This document shows positions 26,950 to 36,724 of a DNA stretch of 64,000 nt, one piece after another (the first letter of the stretch is position 1; every line of letters starts with the position of its first letter). A model generated the notes under the pieces. That model was given only the letters and a program-made list of their open reading frames with translations. It was not told the origin of the DNA and searched no databases. A program made the position numbers and the translations under genes. Source of the stretch: Sphingomonas oryzagri (GTDB lineage Bacteria > Pseudomonadota > Alphaproteobacteria > Sphingomonadales > Sphingomonadaceae); the NCBI RefSeq assembly GCF_029906645.1, contig NZ_JARYGZ010000001.1:925208-989207 (forward strand), written 5' to 3'.

Positions 26950-29007
26950 ATGCGCCTGACTTTCGTCGCCCTGTTGGCGTCCACCATGCTCGCCGGTGCT
27001 GCTGTCGCAGCGCAACCCGATTTCGCCACCCCGGTCGTCTCCGGTGGTGCGCCCGCCGTTGCGGGGCAGCCGACCTACGGCACCTTCGGGTTCGACACCG
27101 CCGGCATGGACAAGAGCGTGAAGCCGGGCGACAATTTCTACGATTATGCCAGCGGCACCTGGCAGAAGACCACCGAGATCCCCGCCGACCGTTCCAGCTA
27201 CGGCATGTTCCACAAGCTGCAGGACCTGAGCCTCGCGCGCACGCGCGGCATCCTCGAGGATGCCGAGAAGCAGCCCGACAGCAAGATCGGCATGTTCTAC
27301 GCGAGCTTCATGGACGAGGCCGCTGCCGACAAGAAGGGCGCGACGCCGATCAAGCCGTGGCTCGCCGACATCAAGGCGGTGAAGGACAAGGCCGCGCTCG
27401 GCACCGAGATGGCCAAGCTCAGCCGTCTGGGCGTCACCACGCCCTTCGGCACGGGCGTCGGCCAGGACGACAAGGCGCCCGACACCTACATCGCCCAGTT
27501 CGGGCAGGACGGCCTTGGCCTTCCGAACCGCGATTATTACCTGAAGGACGACGCCGCGCTGGTGAAGAACCGCGCCGCCTATGTTGCCTACGTCACCAAG
27601 CTGCTGACGCTGGCCGGCGAGCCGAACGCGGCGGCGCGCGCGCAGGCGATCATGGCGTTCGAGACCGAGATCGCCAAGGTCCACTGGGCGCCCGAGGACA
27701 CCCGCGACGCCGACAAGGTCTACAACAAGTGGGCGCGCGCCGACTTCGACGCCAAGGCGCCGGGCTTCCCGTGGGCGACCTACATGACGGGCCTTGGCTA
27801 TGACGGGCAGAAGGACTTCCTCGTCGCCGAGCCGACCGCCTTCACCGGCGAGGCAAAGCTGTTCGCGAGCACGCCGCTTGCGGTGCTCAAGGATTACATG
27901 ATCGTCCGCACGCTGGATGATTATGCGCGCTATCTCTCCAAGGATTTCGTCGACACCCAGTTCGCCTTCCACGGCACCGAGCTTTCCGGCACGCCGCAGA
28001 ACCAGCCGCGCTGGAAGCGGGGCGTGAGCCTCGTCTCGGGCGGCATGGGCGAGGAGATCGGCAAGGTCTACGTCGCCAAATATTTCCCGCCGGAGGCCAA
28101 GGCGGCGGCCGATGCGCTCGTCCACAATATCATCGCGGCGATGGGTGCGCGCATCAAGAATCTCGCCTGGATGGCGCCCGAGACCAAGCAGAAGGCGCTG
28201 GAGAAGCTGGCCGCCTTCACGCCGAAGATCGGCTATCCGGACAAGTGGCGCGATTATTCGACGCTGGTGATCAAGCCGGGCGACCTCGTCGGCAACGTCG
28301 CGCGGTCCAACGAGTTCGAATATCAGCGGGACCTAAACAAGCTCGGCAAGCCGATCGACCGCGGCGAGTGGTTCATGACGCCGATGACGATCAACGCCTA
28401 TGCCAACCCGGTGATGAACGAGATCGTCTTCCCGGCCGCGATCCTGCAGCCGCCCTTCTTCGACCCGAAGGCGGACCCGGCGGTGAATTATGGCGGCATC
28501 GGCGTGGTGATCGGCCACGAGATCAGCCACCATTTCGACGACCAGGGCCGCAAGTACGATGCGCACGGCATGTTGACCGACTGGTGGACGCCGCAGGATG
28601 TGACCCGCTTCACCGCGATGACCGACCAGCTCGTCAAGCAGTATGACGCCTACGAGCCGCTGCCCGGCCTGCACGTCAATGGCAAGCTGACGCTGGGCGA
28701 GAATATGGCGGATCTCGCCGGCCTCGCGATCAGCCACGACGCCTATGAGCTGTCGCTGGGCGGCAAGCCGGCGCCGACGATCGACGGCTTCACCGCCGAC
28801 CAGCGCTTCTACCTGGGTTATGCGCAGGTGTGGCGCACCAAGTATCGCGAGCCGACGCTGCGCCGCCAGGTGCTCACCGATCCGCACTCGCCGGGTGCGC
28901 AGCGCACCGATGAGGTCCGCAACAAGGATCTCTGGTACAAGGCTTTCGACGTGAAGCCGGGCGATAAGCTGTACCTCGCGCCCGACCAGCGCGTGAACGT
29001 GTGGTGA
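26950..29007 (+). CDS. M13 family zinc metallopeptidase (PepO/neprilysin-like)
   Basis: A 685-residue exported endopeptidase. The signal peptide is MRLTFVALLASTMLAGAAVAA. The M13 N-terminal lid domain begins MDKSVKPGDNFYDYASGTW, typical of the family. The zinc site is HEISHHFDDQG (HExxH around residue 523), with the third ligand Glu in LGENMADLAGL about 60 residues later. NAYANPVMNEIVFPAAILQPPFF provides the substrate-binding NAY segment, and the C-terminus W follows a DVKPGDKLYLAPDQRV stretch. The physiological substrate is unknown. It is probably transcribed from its own promoter after smpB. Confidence 0.93.
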   Translation: MRLTFVALLASTMLAGAAVAAQPDFATPVVSGGAPAVAGQPTYGTFGFDTAGMDKSVKPGDNFYDYASGTWQKTTEIPADRSSYGMFHKLQDLSLARTRGILEDAEKQPDSKIGMFYASFMDEAAADKKGATPIKPWLADIKAVKDKAALGTEMAKLSRLGVTTPFGTGVGQDDKAPDTYIAQFGQDGLGLPNRDYYLKDDAALVKNRAAYVAYVTKLLTLAGEPNAAARAQAIMAFETEIAKVHWAPEDTRDADKVYNKWARADFDAKAPGFPWATYMTGLGYDGQKDFLVAEPTAFTGEAKLFASTPLAVLKDYMIVRTLDDYARYLSKDFVDTQFAFHGTELSGTPQNQPRWKRGVSLVSGGMGEEIGKVYVAKYFPPEAKAAADALVHNIIAAMGARIKNLAWMAPETKQKALEKLAAFTPKIGYPDKWRDYSTLVIKPGDLVGNVARSNEFEYQRDLNKLGKPIDRGEWFMTPMTINAYANPVMNEIVFPAAILQPPFFDPKADPAVNYGGIGVVIGHEISHHFDDQGRKYDAHGMLTDWWTPQDVTRFTAMTDQLVKQYDAYEPLPGLHVNGKLTLGENMADLAGLAISHDAYELSLGGKPAPTIDGFTADQRFYLGYAQVWRTKYREPTLRRQVLTDPHSPGAQRTDEVRNKDLWYKAFDVKPGDKLYLAPDQRVNVW

Positions 29008-29049
29008 TCGGCTGACGCCCTTCCGCGAGGAGGGATGATCTGATCGGGA

Positions 29050-29078
29050 GGGGAGGAGCGGTCGCCCGCTTCCTCCCC
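29050..29078 (+). terminator. Putative terminator after the M13 peptidase gene
   Basis: Stem GGGGAGGAGCG (29050-29060) pairs with CGCTTCCTCCCC (29067-29078) with one bulged base, followed by the T/C-rich TTCGTCTTGTCT. It is plausible but the T-run is interrupted. Confidence 0.45.
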
Positions 29079-29144
29079 TTCGTCTTGTCTGACGCGCGGG
29101 AACAGGCCGTTGACGAAGCGGCATTATCGGGCCGAAAGAGAAGC

Positions 29145-31622
29145 ATGCGTCTCCCCGTCCTTCGTGCCGAACCCGTGCCGCTCCGTGCCGCCGCTCCGGC
29201 CAAGGCGGCACTGACGCCCGACCGGCTGATCGCGGCGGGCGTTGCGGGGCTGGGCGTCGCGTCCGCGGTCATGCTGGCGCGCGCGGCCGGCGACTGGCGC
29301 TTCGCGGTCGGGTTTCTCGTCGGCTTTGCCGCGATCGCTGCCGCCATCGTGCTCGCCGCGCGGATGCGGATCGGCGTGGTGGCGAGCGAGGAGAGCCCGC
29401 GCCCGGACCGCGCGCTGCTGCGCGCCGCGCTGGATGCCTGCGAGGAGCCTGCCGCGCTCACCGACCGCGCCGGCCGCATGATCGCCGCCAACGTCGCGTT
29501 CTTCGATCGCTTCGGTGCGGCGGCCGTGCCGCCGACGCTGCCCGGCCTCGATCTCTATGCCGAATCCATCGCCGCCGCCGGCCGATCCGCCTGGCGGGAG
29601 GGCGATGCGGAGACGGCGCTCGGCAACACCCGCATCCGCCTGCGCGTGCTGCGCGCCGGGGTGGGCGAGGATCATCTACTCTGGCGGATCGGTGACGGGC
29701 GCGGCGAGGGGCGCACCGATGCGTTGCGCCTGGTCGGTGGGGCGTTCGGCGACCGTCTCGGGCGTGCCGGCCTGATGACCGCGCTGATCGACGAGCGCGG
29801 TCGCGTGCTGGTCGCCAATAAGGTGTTCGCCGCGCGCGCGATCGGCCCGCAGGCAACCAGCATCACCGGTCGCGATTTCGCCGCCTGTCTCAGCCAGGAC
29901 GAGGACGGAGCGCTCCATTTCGCGCGCGACCCGGAGGATGCGGACCCGCTACGTTTGCTCCATATTCCGCTCGACGACGGCGAGCTTGCGGCCGGTGCCG
30001 CCGCGATGCTGCTGTTCGACGATCCCGCCCAGCGCGTGCCGGAAGCGGTGACGCGGCCGGACGATCTCTACGGCCTGCTCGGCATGTTGCCGCTCGGCCT
30101 CGCGCTGATCGACCGCGACGGGCGTTTCCTTTTCCAGAACGAGGCGTTCCGGGCCGCCGCCGGCATGGGCGAGGCGGAACATGCCGTTTACCCGAGCGAT
30201 CTCGTCGTGAAGGAGGACAAGTCCGCGGTATCGGATGCCGTCCGCCGCTTTGCGGGCGCGAAGCCGGCCTCCTCCGGCCCGTTCGGCAATGCGCCGATCT
30301 TCTCGGGCGACATCGCCGTCCGCCTGCGCCACCGGCCGGACGAACCGGTCTCGCTCACGGTCGCCTCGGCACGCGGACTGGGCGACGCGTCGGTGATCCT
30401 CAGCCTCAAGGATTCGGCCGAGGAGGGCCGCCTCCAGCGTCAGGTCGCGCAGGCCACCAAGATGCAGGCGGTGGGCCAGCTCGCCGGCGGCGTGGCGCAC
30501 GATTTCAACAACATCCTGACCGCGGTGCTGGGCCATTGCGACCTCATCCTGATGCGCCACACGCCCGGCGACAGCGATTATGACGACATCCAGCAGATCC
30601 GCCACAACGCCAACCGCGCTGCCGGCCTGACCCGCCAGCTCCTCGCCTTCTCGCGCCAGCAGACGCTGCGCCCGCAGGTGCTGCAGTTGCCCGACGTGAT
30701 CTCGGAGGTTTCCAACCTGCTGCGCCGGCTGATGGGCGAATCGATGCAGCTGGTCATCAACCACGGCCGCGCGATCGGATCGGTACGCGCCGATCCCGGC
30801 CAGCTCGAACAGGTGATCGTCAATCTCGCGGTGAATGCCCGCGACGCCATGCCGCAGGGCGGCACGCTGACGATCCGCACCTATGGCGTGAGCGCCGCCG
30901 AAGTCCGCCGCCTCGGCGCCGACGTGCTGCCGGCGGGTGACTATTCCGCGTTCAGCGTCACCGACACCGGCACCGGCATCCCGCCGGACGTGCTGCCCAA
31001 GATCTTCGAGCCGTTCTTCACCACCAAGGATGTCGGCAAGGGCACCGGCCTCGGCCTCTCGACCGTCTACGGCATCGTCAAGCAATCGGGCGGCTTCATC
31101 TTCGCCGATTCGGAAATGGGGAAGGGGACGAGCTTCGTCGTCTACCTCCCCGTCTTCCACGGCGAGACGGCCGCGCCGGAGAAGGAGAAGGCCAAGGAGG
31201 CACCGCAGGAATTGTGGGGATCGGGCTCGATCCTCGTGGTGGAGGACGAGGATATGGTCCGCTCCGTCGCCGAGCGGGCACTCAGTCGCCAGGGCTATCA
31301 GGTCCGCACCGCCGCCAATGGCGAGGAGGCGCTGGAAATCCTGTCGCACGTGCCACCGGGCGAGAAGAGCAGCGGCTTCGACCTGCTGATTTCCGACGTG
31401 ATGATGCCGACGATGGACGGCCCCACCATGGTCGCCCATGCGCGCGAGCGCTTCCCCGATCTGCCGATCCTGTTCATGTCGGGCTATGCCGAGGAGCAGT
31501 TGCGGAAGTCGATCAACCTCGACAACGTGTCCTTCCTGGCCAAGCCGTTTTCGGTGCAGCAGCTGGCCGAGGCTGCGCGCGACGCGCTCGCCCGCCATGC
31601 CAAGGCCGAAAAGGCGCGATAA
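29145..31622 (+). CDS. cckA: Cell-cycle hybrid histidine kinase CckA
   Basis: Top kinase/phosphatase of the alphaproteobacterial CckA-ChpT-CtrA phosphorelay. The 825-residue protein has two hydrophobic segments near residues 25-70 and two PAS-like regions; [28 protein letters not shown] is the second. The HisKA domain has phospho-His about 452 in [20 protein letters not shown]. The HATPase domain has [35 protein letters not shown] and [13 protein letters not shown]. The C-terminal receiver has Asp about 751 in [13 protein letters not shown] and [17 protein letters not shown] is characteristic of CckA. chpT and ctrA are not in the window. The start at 29145 is preferred; the frame is open to 29085. 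Confidence 0.93.
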   Translation: MRLPVLRAEPVPLRAAAPAKAALTPDRLIAAGVAGLGVASAVMLARAAGDWRFAVGFLVGFAAIAAAIVLAARMRIGVVASEESPRPDRALLRAALDACEEPAALTDRAGRMIAANVAFFDRFGAAAVPPTLPGLDLYAESIAAAGRSAWREGDAETALGNTRIRLRVLRAGVGEDHLLWRIGDGRGEGRTDALRLVGGAFGDRLGRAGLMTALIDERGRVLVANKVFAARAIGPQATSITGRDFAACLSQDEDGALHFARDPEDADPLRLLHIPLDDGELAAGAAAMLLFDDPAQRVPEAVTRPDDLYGLLGMLPLGLALIDRDGRFLFQNEAFRAAAGMGEAEHAVYPSDLVVKEDKSAVSDAVRRFAGAKPASSGPFGNAPIFSGDIAVRLRHRPDEPVSLTVASARGLGDASVILSLKDSAEEGRLQRQVAQATKMQAVGQLAGGVAHDFNNILTAVLGHCDLILMRHTPGDSDYDDIQQIRHNANRAAGLTRQLLAFSRQQTLRPQVLQLPDVISEVSNLLRRLMGESMQLVINHGRAIGSVRADPGQLEQVIVNLAVNARDAMPQGGTLTIRTYGVSAAEVRRLGADVLPAGDYSAFSVTDTGTGIPPDVLPKIFEPFFTTKDVGKGTGLGLSTVYGIVKQSGGFIFADSEMGKGTSFVVYLPVFHGETAAPEKEKAKEAPQELWGSGSILVVEDEDMVRSVAERALSRQGYQVRTAANGEEALEILSHVPPGEKSSGFDLLISDVMMPTMDGPTMVAHARERFPDLPILFMSGYAEEQLRKSINLDNVSFLAKPFSVQQLAEAARDALARHAKAEKAR

Positions 31623-31663
31623 GTGCTTGTCGGCCCACGGCTTCGGCGGCTAGGCGTTAACGC

Positions 31664-32011
31664 ATGACGAGCCGCTCCATCCTGATCGTCGAGGACGAAT
31701 CGCTGATCGCGATGATGCTCGAGGATTTCATCGACAGCCTCGGCCACGCCGTCGCCGGCACCGAGGATACGGTGGAGGGGGCGCTGGCGCAGACGGAGGC
31801 CGGGGGGTTCGATCTCGCCATCCTCGACGTGCACCTCCACGGCAAGGCCTGCTGGCCGGTGGCCGATGCGCTGGCCGATCGCGACATCCCGTTCATCCTC
31901 GCGACCGGTGGCCACACCGAGGAGCCGCCCGCCCGCCATGCGGCCGCGCCGGTGCTCTCCAAGCCCTTCACGCTGAACGGGATCGAGCAGGCGATCGACG
32001 CGGTCGGGTGA
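31664..32011 (+). CDS. Single-domain response regulator downstream of cckA
   Basis: A 115-residue receiver protein. ILIVEDESLIAMMLEDF carries the acidic residues (E-D at about 10-11), the phospho-acceptor Asp is at about residue 54 in AILDVHLHG, ILATGG gives the Thr, and VLSKPFTLNGI the Lys. No output domain is present. It starts 41 nt after cckA and may be co-transcribed, but a functional link to CckA is only inferred from position. Its stop overlaps the next gene by 4 nt. Confidence 0.88.
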   Translation: MTSRSILIVEDESLIAMMLEDFIDSLGHAVAGTEDTVEGALAQTEAGGFDLAILDVHLHGKACWPVADALADRDIPFILATGGHTEEPPARHAAAPVLSKPFTLNGIEQAIDAVG

Positions 32012-32463
32012 CCATGCTTCCCTTGCTCCTGTCTCTTTTGGCGGCCGAACCGTTCGATGTCGCCGCGCATTCCGCGATCCTGTCCACGCATGCCGAGGGC
32101 GCGCAACTCTACGAATGCAAGGCGGCGGCCGACGGCGCGCTGCACTGGGTCTTCCGTGAGCCGATCGCCACGCTGATCGTCGACGGGCGGACCGTCGGCC
32201 GGCATTATGCGGGGCCGAAATGGGCGCTCGACGACGGCAGCGTCGTGCAGGGCAAGATGGTCGGGACGACGCCCGGCGCCACCGCCGCCGACATCCCCGA
32301 ACTGAAGCTGCAGGTCGTCGATCGGCATGGCGATGGGCGATTGAAGGAGGCTGCGTTCGTGTACCGGCTTCATACGAAGGGCGGGGTGCTGGATGGTACC
32401 TGCGCCATGGCCGGCGCGTTGCAGTCGGCGCCCTATTCGGCGGATTACGTTTTCACCAAGTGA
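32008..32463 (+). CDS. Small DUF3455 protein
   Basis: A 151-residue protein from a GTG whose first 4 nt overlap the receiver stop codon; an ATG two codons later (32014) is an alternative start. The hydrophobic N-terminus LPLLLSLLAAEPFDVAAH could be a short signal peptide. Family features are GAQLYECKAAADGALHWVFREP, HYAGPKWALDDGSVVQGK and the final CAMAGALQSAPYSADYVF. DUF3455 proteins are exported and uncharacterised. The recA promoter region follows directly. Confidence 0.8.
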   Translation: MTMLPLLLSLLAAEPFDVAAHSAILSTHAEGAQLYECKAAADGALHWVFREPIATLIVDGRTVGRHYAGPKWALDDGSVVQGKMVGTTPGATAADIPELKLQVVDRHGDGRLKEAAFVYRLHTKGGVLDGTCAMAGALQSAPYSADYVFTK

Positions 32464-32467
32464 CGGT

Positions 32468-32505
32468 GTTCCACTCTTGTTCCATGTGAACATACATGGT
32501 ACATG
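32468..32505 (+). promoter_or_regulatory. recA promoter with LexA (SOS) box
   Basis: A perfect GTTC-N7-GTTC lies at 32468-32482. The second GTTC is also the left half of a palindrome GTTC-N5-GAAC (32479-32491). A plausible promoter is TTGTTC at 32477-32482, 17-nt spacer, TACATG at 32500-32505, so LexA would sit on the -35. The recA ATG is at 32570. Confidence 0.88.
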
Positions 32506-32569
32506 GCTGCCCATCGAGGACGCGCATTGATGCCCGCGCGGTCCCGCTCTAACGATGGGAGGACTGGCA

Positions 32570-33655
32570 ATGGCCGCATCACTCAAGGTTATCGGGGCAA
32601 GCGCGGATATGATCGACAAGCTGGCGGTTTCGGACAGGCAGAAGGCGCTCGACGCCGCACTGGCGCAGATCGATCGCGCCTTCGGCAAGGGCTCGGCGAT
32701 GCGGTTGGGGTCCAAGGAAGCGATGCAGGTCGAGGCGATCTCGACCGGGTCGCTGGGTCTCGACATCGCGCTCGGCGTCGGTGGCCTGCCGCGCGGTCGC
32801 GTGATCGAGGTGTACGGCCCGGAAAGCTCGGGCAAGACGACGCTGGCGCTCCACGTCATCGCCGAAGCGCAGAAGAATGGCGGCACCGCGGCTTTCGTCG
32901 ATGCCGAGCACGCGCTCGATCCGGTCTATGCCAAGAAGCTGGGCGTCAACATCGACGAGCTGATCGTCTCGCAGCCCGATACCGGCGAGCAGGCGCTGGA
33001 GATCACGGACACGCTGGTCCGCTCCAACGCGATCGACGTGCTGGTGGTCGATTCGGTCGCGGCATTGGTGCCCAGGGCCGAGATCGAGGGTGAGATGGGC
33101 GACAGCCATGTCGGCCTGCAGGCGCGCCTGATGTCGCAGTCGTTGCGCAAGCTCACCGGATCGATCAGCCGCTCGCGCTGCATGGTGATCTTCATCAACC
33201 AGCTGCGCATGAAGATCGGCGTGATGTACGGTAACCCCGAGACCACGACCGGCGGCAACGCGCTGAAATTCTACGCCTCGGTGCGCCTCGACATCCGCCG
33301 CACCGGCCAGATCAAGGATCGCGACGATATCGTCGGCTCGGCGACCCGCGTGAAGGTGGTGAAGAACAAGGTCGCGCCGCCGTTCAAGCAGGTCGAATTC
33401 GACATCATGTACGGCGAGGGCATCTCGAAGATCGGCGAGATCCTCGATCTTGGCGTGAAGGCCGGTCTCGTCGAGAAGTCCGGTGCCTGGTTCAGCTACG
33501 ACAGCGTCCGCATCGGCCAGGGGCGTGAGAACGCCAAGAATTTCCTCCGTGAAAATCCGGAAATGGCCGCCAAGCTGGAAGCCGCCATCCGCCGCAAGAC
33601 TGATGACGTCGCCGAAGCGATGATGACGGGACCGAGCGAAGAGGACGACGTTTAA
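32570..33655 (+). CDS. recA: Recombinase RecA
   Basis: ATP-dependent strand exchange and LexA cleavage co-protease. The 361-residue protein begins with [16 protein letters not shown]. Walker A is GPESSGKTT, Walker [10 protein letters not shown], loop L1 [18 protein letters not shown] and loop L2 [30 protein letters not shown]. The acidic tail is EEDDV. The start at 32570 is supported by GGGAGG about 8 nt upstream; an ATG at 32555 is less likely since it lies before that site. Expression should be SOS-controlled through the box at 32468. Confidence 0.98.
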   Translation: MAASLKVIGASADMIDKLAVSDRQKALDAALAQIDRAFGKGSAMRLGSKEAMQVEAISTGSLGLDIALGVGGLPRGRVIEVYGPESSGKTTLALHVIAEAQKNGGTAAFVDAEHALDPVYAKKLGVNIDELIVSQPDTGEQALEITDTLVRSNAIDVLVVDSVAALVPRAEIEGEMGDSHVGLQARLMSQSLRKLTGSISRSRCMVIFINQLRMKIGVMYGNPETTTGGNALKFYASVRLDIRRTGQIKDRDDIVGSATRVKVVKNKVAPPFKQVEFDIMYGEGISKIGEILDLGVKAGLVEKSGAWFSYDSVRIGQGRENAKNFLRENPEMAAKLEAAIRRKTDDVAEAMMTGPSEEDDV

Positions 33656-33683
33656 GGCAGGCTGAAGGGCCTGGCCCCACTCT

Positions 33684-33720
33684 TTCCCCTCCCTGAACGG
33701 GAGGGGGTAGGGTGGGTCAG
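33684..33720. repeat. Single arm of the CCTCCCT-type dispersed repeat
   Basis: The stretch containing CCCCTCCCTGAACGGGAGGG closely matches the left arm of the repeat at 19706-19740, including the following GGGTGGG. It fills part of the 222-nt gap between recA and the methyltransferase gene; the rest of that gap shows no feature I can support. Confidence 0.7.
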
Positions 33721-33877
33721 CGTAGAAGAGGCTCGAAGGCTCTTCTTCGTTCGATGCCGGACGGTCGTTTCTTGCCGGGCGGCGCTGGAATGGCTGCGGT
33801 TCTTCTACTCTGAACTTCCCTCGCACGTGCAGCCTTTGTCGCTTTTCACCTGCTGCCCACGGGTCTAGCTTCGGTCC

Positions 33878-34711
33878 ATGGATAAGGAAGAATGGGCAGG
33901 CCGCGTCGGCGACGTGTGGGCCACCGAGCAACGCCGCACCGATCGCACCTTCGAGCCGGTCGACAAGGCGCTGGTGGACGCGGCAGTCGCCGCCGTCGAA
34001 GGGATCGCCGCTCCGCATATCCTCGACGTCGGCTGCGGCGCGGGGACGACGAGCTTCTCGCTGGCGGCGCGTCTACGGGATGCTGGGATCACCGGCATCG
34101 ATCTCTCGCCCGCGCTGTCCGGCGCTGCAACGGCCCGCGCCGCCGCGCTGCCGGACGGGATCGCAGGACGCTGCCGTTTCGAGCAGGCCGATGCGACCGT
34201 CTGGGCCGGGGGATCCGGCTTCGACCTTCTCGTTTCGCGCCACGGCGTCATGTTCTTCGACGATTCCGTAGCGGCCTTCGCCCATCTGCGCACGCTGGCG
34301 AAGGTAGGAGGGCGGCTGGCCTTCTCCTGCTTCCGGTCGCCGAAGGAAAATGACTGGGTCGCAAAATTCGCGCACCTGATGCCCGGTGGTGCCGCCGATC
34401 CCCACGCGCCCGGTCCCTTCGCCTTCGCCGACCGGGATCGGGTCGCGGCGATCCTCGCCGACGCGGGATGGCAGGATGCGCGCGCCACCGCGCTCGATTT
34501 CGCCTATGTCGCCGGCGCGGGGGACGATCCGGTGGCCGACGCCAACGATTTCTTCCAGCGTATCGGCCCCGTCTCGCGCGCCATTCGCGAACTGGACGAC
34601 GCCGGTCGCGAGGCCCTGCGCGTCGCGCTCGACGAGCAGGTCCGCGCGCATCATGCGGACGGTGTCGTCAGCTTCCCCGCCGCCGCCTGGATCTGGGAGG
34701 CCCGTGCATGA
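33878..34711 (+). CDS. Class I SAM-dependent methyltransferase
   Basis: A 277-residue protein with motif I HILDVGCGAGTTSFSLAAR (about residues 46-64), the acidic GIDLSPAL, FEQADATVW, and the motif IV region FDLLVSRHGVMFFDD. Such proteins methylate small molecules (UbiE/Methyltransf_25 type); the substrate is unknown. The stop codon overlaps the start of the glutathione transferase gene by 4 nt, so the two are translationally coupled. Confidence 0.88.
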   Translation: MDKEEWAGRVGDVWATEQRRTDRTFEPVDKALVDAAVAAVEGIAAPHILDVGCGAGTTSFSLAARLRDAGITGIDLSPALSGAATARAAALPDGIAGRCRFEQADATVWAGGSGFDLLVSRHGVMFFDDSVAAFAHLRTLAKVGGRLAFSCFRSPKENDWVAKFAHLMPGGAADPHAPGPFAFADRDRVAAILADAGWQDARATALDFAYVAGAGDDPVADANDFFQRIGPVSRAIRELDDAGREALRVALDEQVRAHHADGVVSFPAAAWIWEARA

Positions 34712-35328
34712 TCCGCGTTCACCACCTCGAGAATAGCCGCTCGCAGCGCGTCCTCTGGCTGCTGGAAGAACTCGGTCTTCCCTATGAGGTGATTCGCTAC
34801 GAGCGAAACCCCAAGACCATGCTCGCCCCGCCAGAGCTGCGCCGCGTCCATCCGCTCGGCAAATCGCCGATCCTAGAGGATGAGGGCATCAAGCTGATCG
34901 AGACCGGCGCGATCGTCGAGCATCTCGTCAAGAAGGGAGACGGCTTCGGCCCGCCCGACGATCTGCCGGGGATGCTGCTCTGGCGGCAGTTCCTCCATTA
35001 TGCCGAAGGCTCGCTGATGCCGCCGCTGCTCGCGCTTCTGGTTGTGAACCGGCTCGGCCTGCTCGGTCGCCCGGCGAGGAAGCCGATGCTCGCCATGTTC
35101 GCGCAGCATCTGCGCTACCTCGAAAGCGAACTCGCCACGCGCGACTGGTTCACCGGCACGGAGATCACCGCTGCTGACATTATGCTGAGCTTCCCGCTGG
35201 AGGCGGCGACGCAAAGGGGCGGTCTGGATGGGCGCTATCCGAAGTTGCAGGCGTGGCTCCAGCGCATCCATGCGCGGCCGGCCTATCAGGCGGCGCTCGC
35301 GAAGGGCGGGCCTTATGCCTATGCGTGA
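34708..35328 (+). CDS. Glutathione S-transferase family protein
   Basis: A 206-residue GST. The thioredoxin-fold N-domain has HHLENSRSQRVLWLLEELGLPYEV with the catalytic Ser position in NSRSQR, then HPLGKSPILEDEGIKLIETGAIVEHL, the glutathione-binding P-I/E-T block. The helical C-domain has WFTGTEITAADIMLSFPLE. The residue and spacing pattern suits the yeast GST1-like bacterial class. It is coupled to the upstream methyltransferase gene. Confidence 0.93.
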   Translation: MIRVHHLENSRSQRVLWLLEELGLPYEVIRYERNPKTMLAPPELRRVHPLGKSPILEDEGIKLIETGAIVEHLVKKGDGFGPPDDLPGMLLWRQFLHYAEGSLMPPLLALLVVNRLGLLGRPARKPMLAMFAQHLRYLESELATRDWFTGTEITAADIMLSFPLEAATQRGGLDGRYPKLQAWLQRIHARPAYQAALAKGGPYAYA

Positions 35329-35348
35329 GCCAACCAATGCGCGCGGGT

Positions 35349-35431
35349 CCGTTCGTCCCGAGCGAAACGGAGGGATGTGAAGCGGGCGGTTTGTCTGCGG
35401 CCCGTACCTCGACTTCGCTCGGCACGAACGG
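35349..35431. repeat. About 83-bp palindromic repeat, copy 1
   Basis: Ends are CCGTTCGTCC and its near-inverse GGCACGAACGG; the interior includes TCGACTTCGCTCGG. It is homologous along its length to 40466-40548. It occupies the short gap between the GST gene and the M24 peptidase gene. Confidence 0.85.
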
Positions 35432-35471
35432 ATTGTTGGTGGCGAATGTCGGTAAGGGGAGTGGGGCTGCA

Positions 35472-36722
35472 ATGATATCCGACCGTCGAACGTTGCTCAC
35501 CGGCATCCTGGCCGCAGGCGCCACGCTCGCGCTCCCGCAACGCCTGCTCGCCGCCACCGGCACCCCGCTGCCTGCACCACCGGCCTACACCCCCCCCGCC
35601 ATTACCCAGGCCGAGCGCGAACGCCGCATCGAGGAAGCCCGCCGCCGGATGCGCGCCGCCGGTATCTCCGCGTTGCTGATCGAGCCGGGATCGTCGCTGA
35701 TCTACTTCACCGGCATCGAGTGGCACCGCAGCGAGCGGCTCACCTGCGCGGTGATCCCGGCGAACGGCGACATTGCGATCGTCATGCCCTTCTTCGAGGA
35801 GCCGTCGATCCGCCTCTCGCTCGCCATCCCGGCGGAGGTCCGCATCTGGAACGAGGACGAGGATCCGCTCGTCACCGTCGCCGGCATCCTCAAGGATCGC
35901 AAGGCGGCCGCCGGACCGATCGCGATCGAGGAGACGATGCGCTATTTCGCGGTCGACGGGCTGAAGAAGGCGCTGCCCAACGCCGCGATCGTCTCTGGCG
36001 CGGGCGTCGTGCGCGGGTGCCGGATGCACAAGTCCCCGGCCGAGATCGCGCTGATGCGCCATGCCACCGACATCACCATCGCCGCCTATCGCTGGCTGGT
36101 GCCGCAGGTCGCGCCCGGCATGAAGGCGAGCGCGGTCAGTTCCATGATGGACGCGGCCACCCGCGCGATGGGCGGATCGCCCGAATTCTCGATGGTGCTG
36201 GTCGATGCCGCCGCAGCCCTCCCACACGGCGTGCGCGAAGACCAGACGATCGGCGAGAACAGCCTCGTCCTGATGGATTGCGGCTGCACGGTCGAAGGCT
36301 ATCAGTCGGACGTGTCGCGCACCTTCGTGGTGGGCCGCCCGAGCGACCACCAGCGGCAGGTGTGGGATCAGGTCCATCGCGGCCAGCAGGTCGCCTTCGC
36401 GGCGGCGAAGATCGGCGCGGCGGCGGCCAGCGTCGACGATGCGGTGCGGCGCTTCTACGAGGGGCTGGGCTACGGCCCCGGCTACAGGCTGCCGGGCCTC
36501 TCGCACCGCACCGGCCACGGCATCGGGCTGGACGGCCACGAGCCGGTCAACCTCGTCCACGGCGAGACGCAGGTGCTGGAGCCGGGCATGTGCTTCTCCG
36601 ACGAGCCCGGTCTGTATCTGCCCGGCCAGTTCGGCGTGCGGCTGGAGGATTGCTTCCACATGACCGAGGCGGGGCCGGCCTGGTTCAGCCAGCCGCCGGA
36701 GAGTTTGGAGCGGCCGGTGTGA
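35472..36722 (+). CDS. Exported M24 family (Xaa-Pro type) metallopeptidase
   Basis: A 416-residue protein. The N-terminus SDRRTLLTGILAAGATLALP has a twin-arginine-like signal. A creatinase N-domain is followed by the pita-bread fold with five metal ligands visible: Asp in VLMDCGCTV, Asp in YQSDVSRTF, His in HRTGHGIGLDGHE, Glu in CFSDEPGLYLP and Glu in VRLEDCFHM. This is an Xaa-Pro aminopeptidase/dipeptidase-like active site. The substrate is not known. The start at 35472 gives the best signal peptide. Confidence 0.92.
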   Translation: MISDRRTLLTGILAAGATLALPQRLLAATGTPLPAPPAYTPPAITQAERERRIEEARRRMRAAGISALLIEPGSSLIYFTGIEWHRSERLTCAVIPANGDIAIVMPFFEEPSIRLSLAIPAEVRIWNEDEDPLVTVAGILKDRKAAAGPIAIEETMRYFAVDGLKKALPNAAIVSGAGVVRGCRMHKSPAEIALMRHATDITIAAYRWLVPQVAPGMKASAVSSMMDAATRAMGGSPEFSMVLVDAAAALPHGVREDQTIGENSLVLMDCGCTVEGYQSDVSRTFVVGRPSDHQRQVWDQVHRGQQVAFAAAKIGAAAASVDDAVRRFYEGLGYGPGYRLPGLSHRTGHGIGLDGHEPVNLVHGETQVLEPGMCFSDEPGLYLPGQFGVRLEDCFHMTEAGPAWFSQPPESLERPV

Positions 36723-36724
36723 TC

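Noticed and set aside
29949-31598. A 549-codon frame antisense to cckA
   Set aside because: Antisense by-product of the cckA coding sequence; no domain or start signal.
31623-31663. A CtrA half-site (TTAACGC) between cckA and the receiver gene
   Set aside because: Only one half-site without the second TTAA at N7 spacing.
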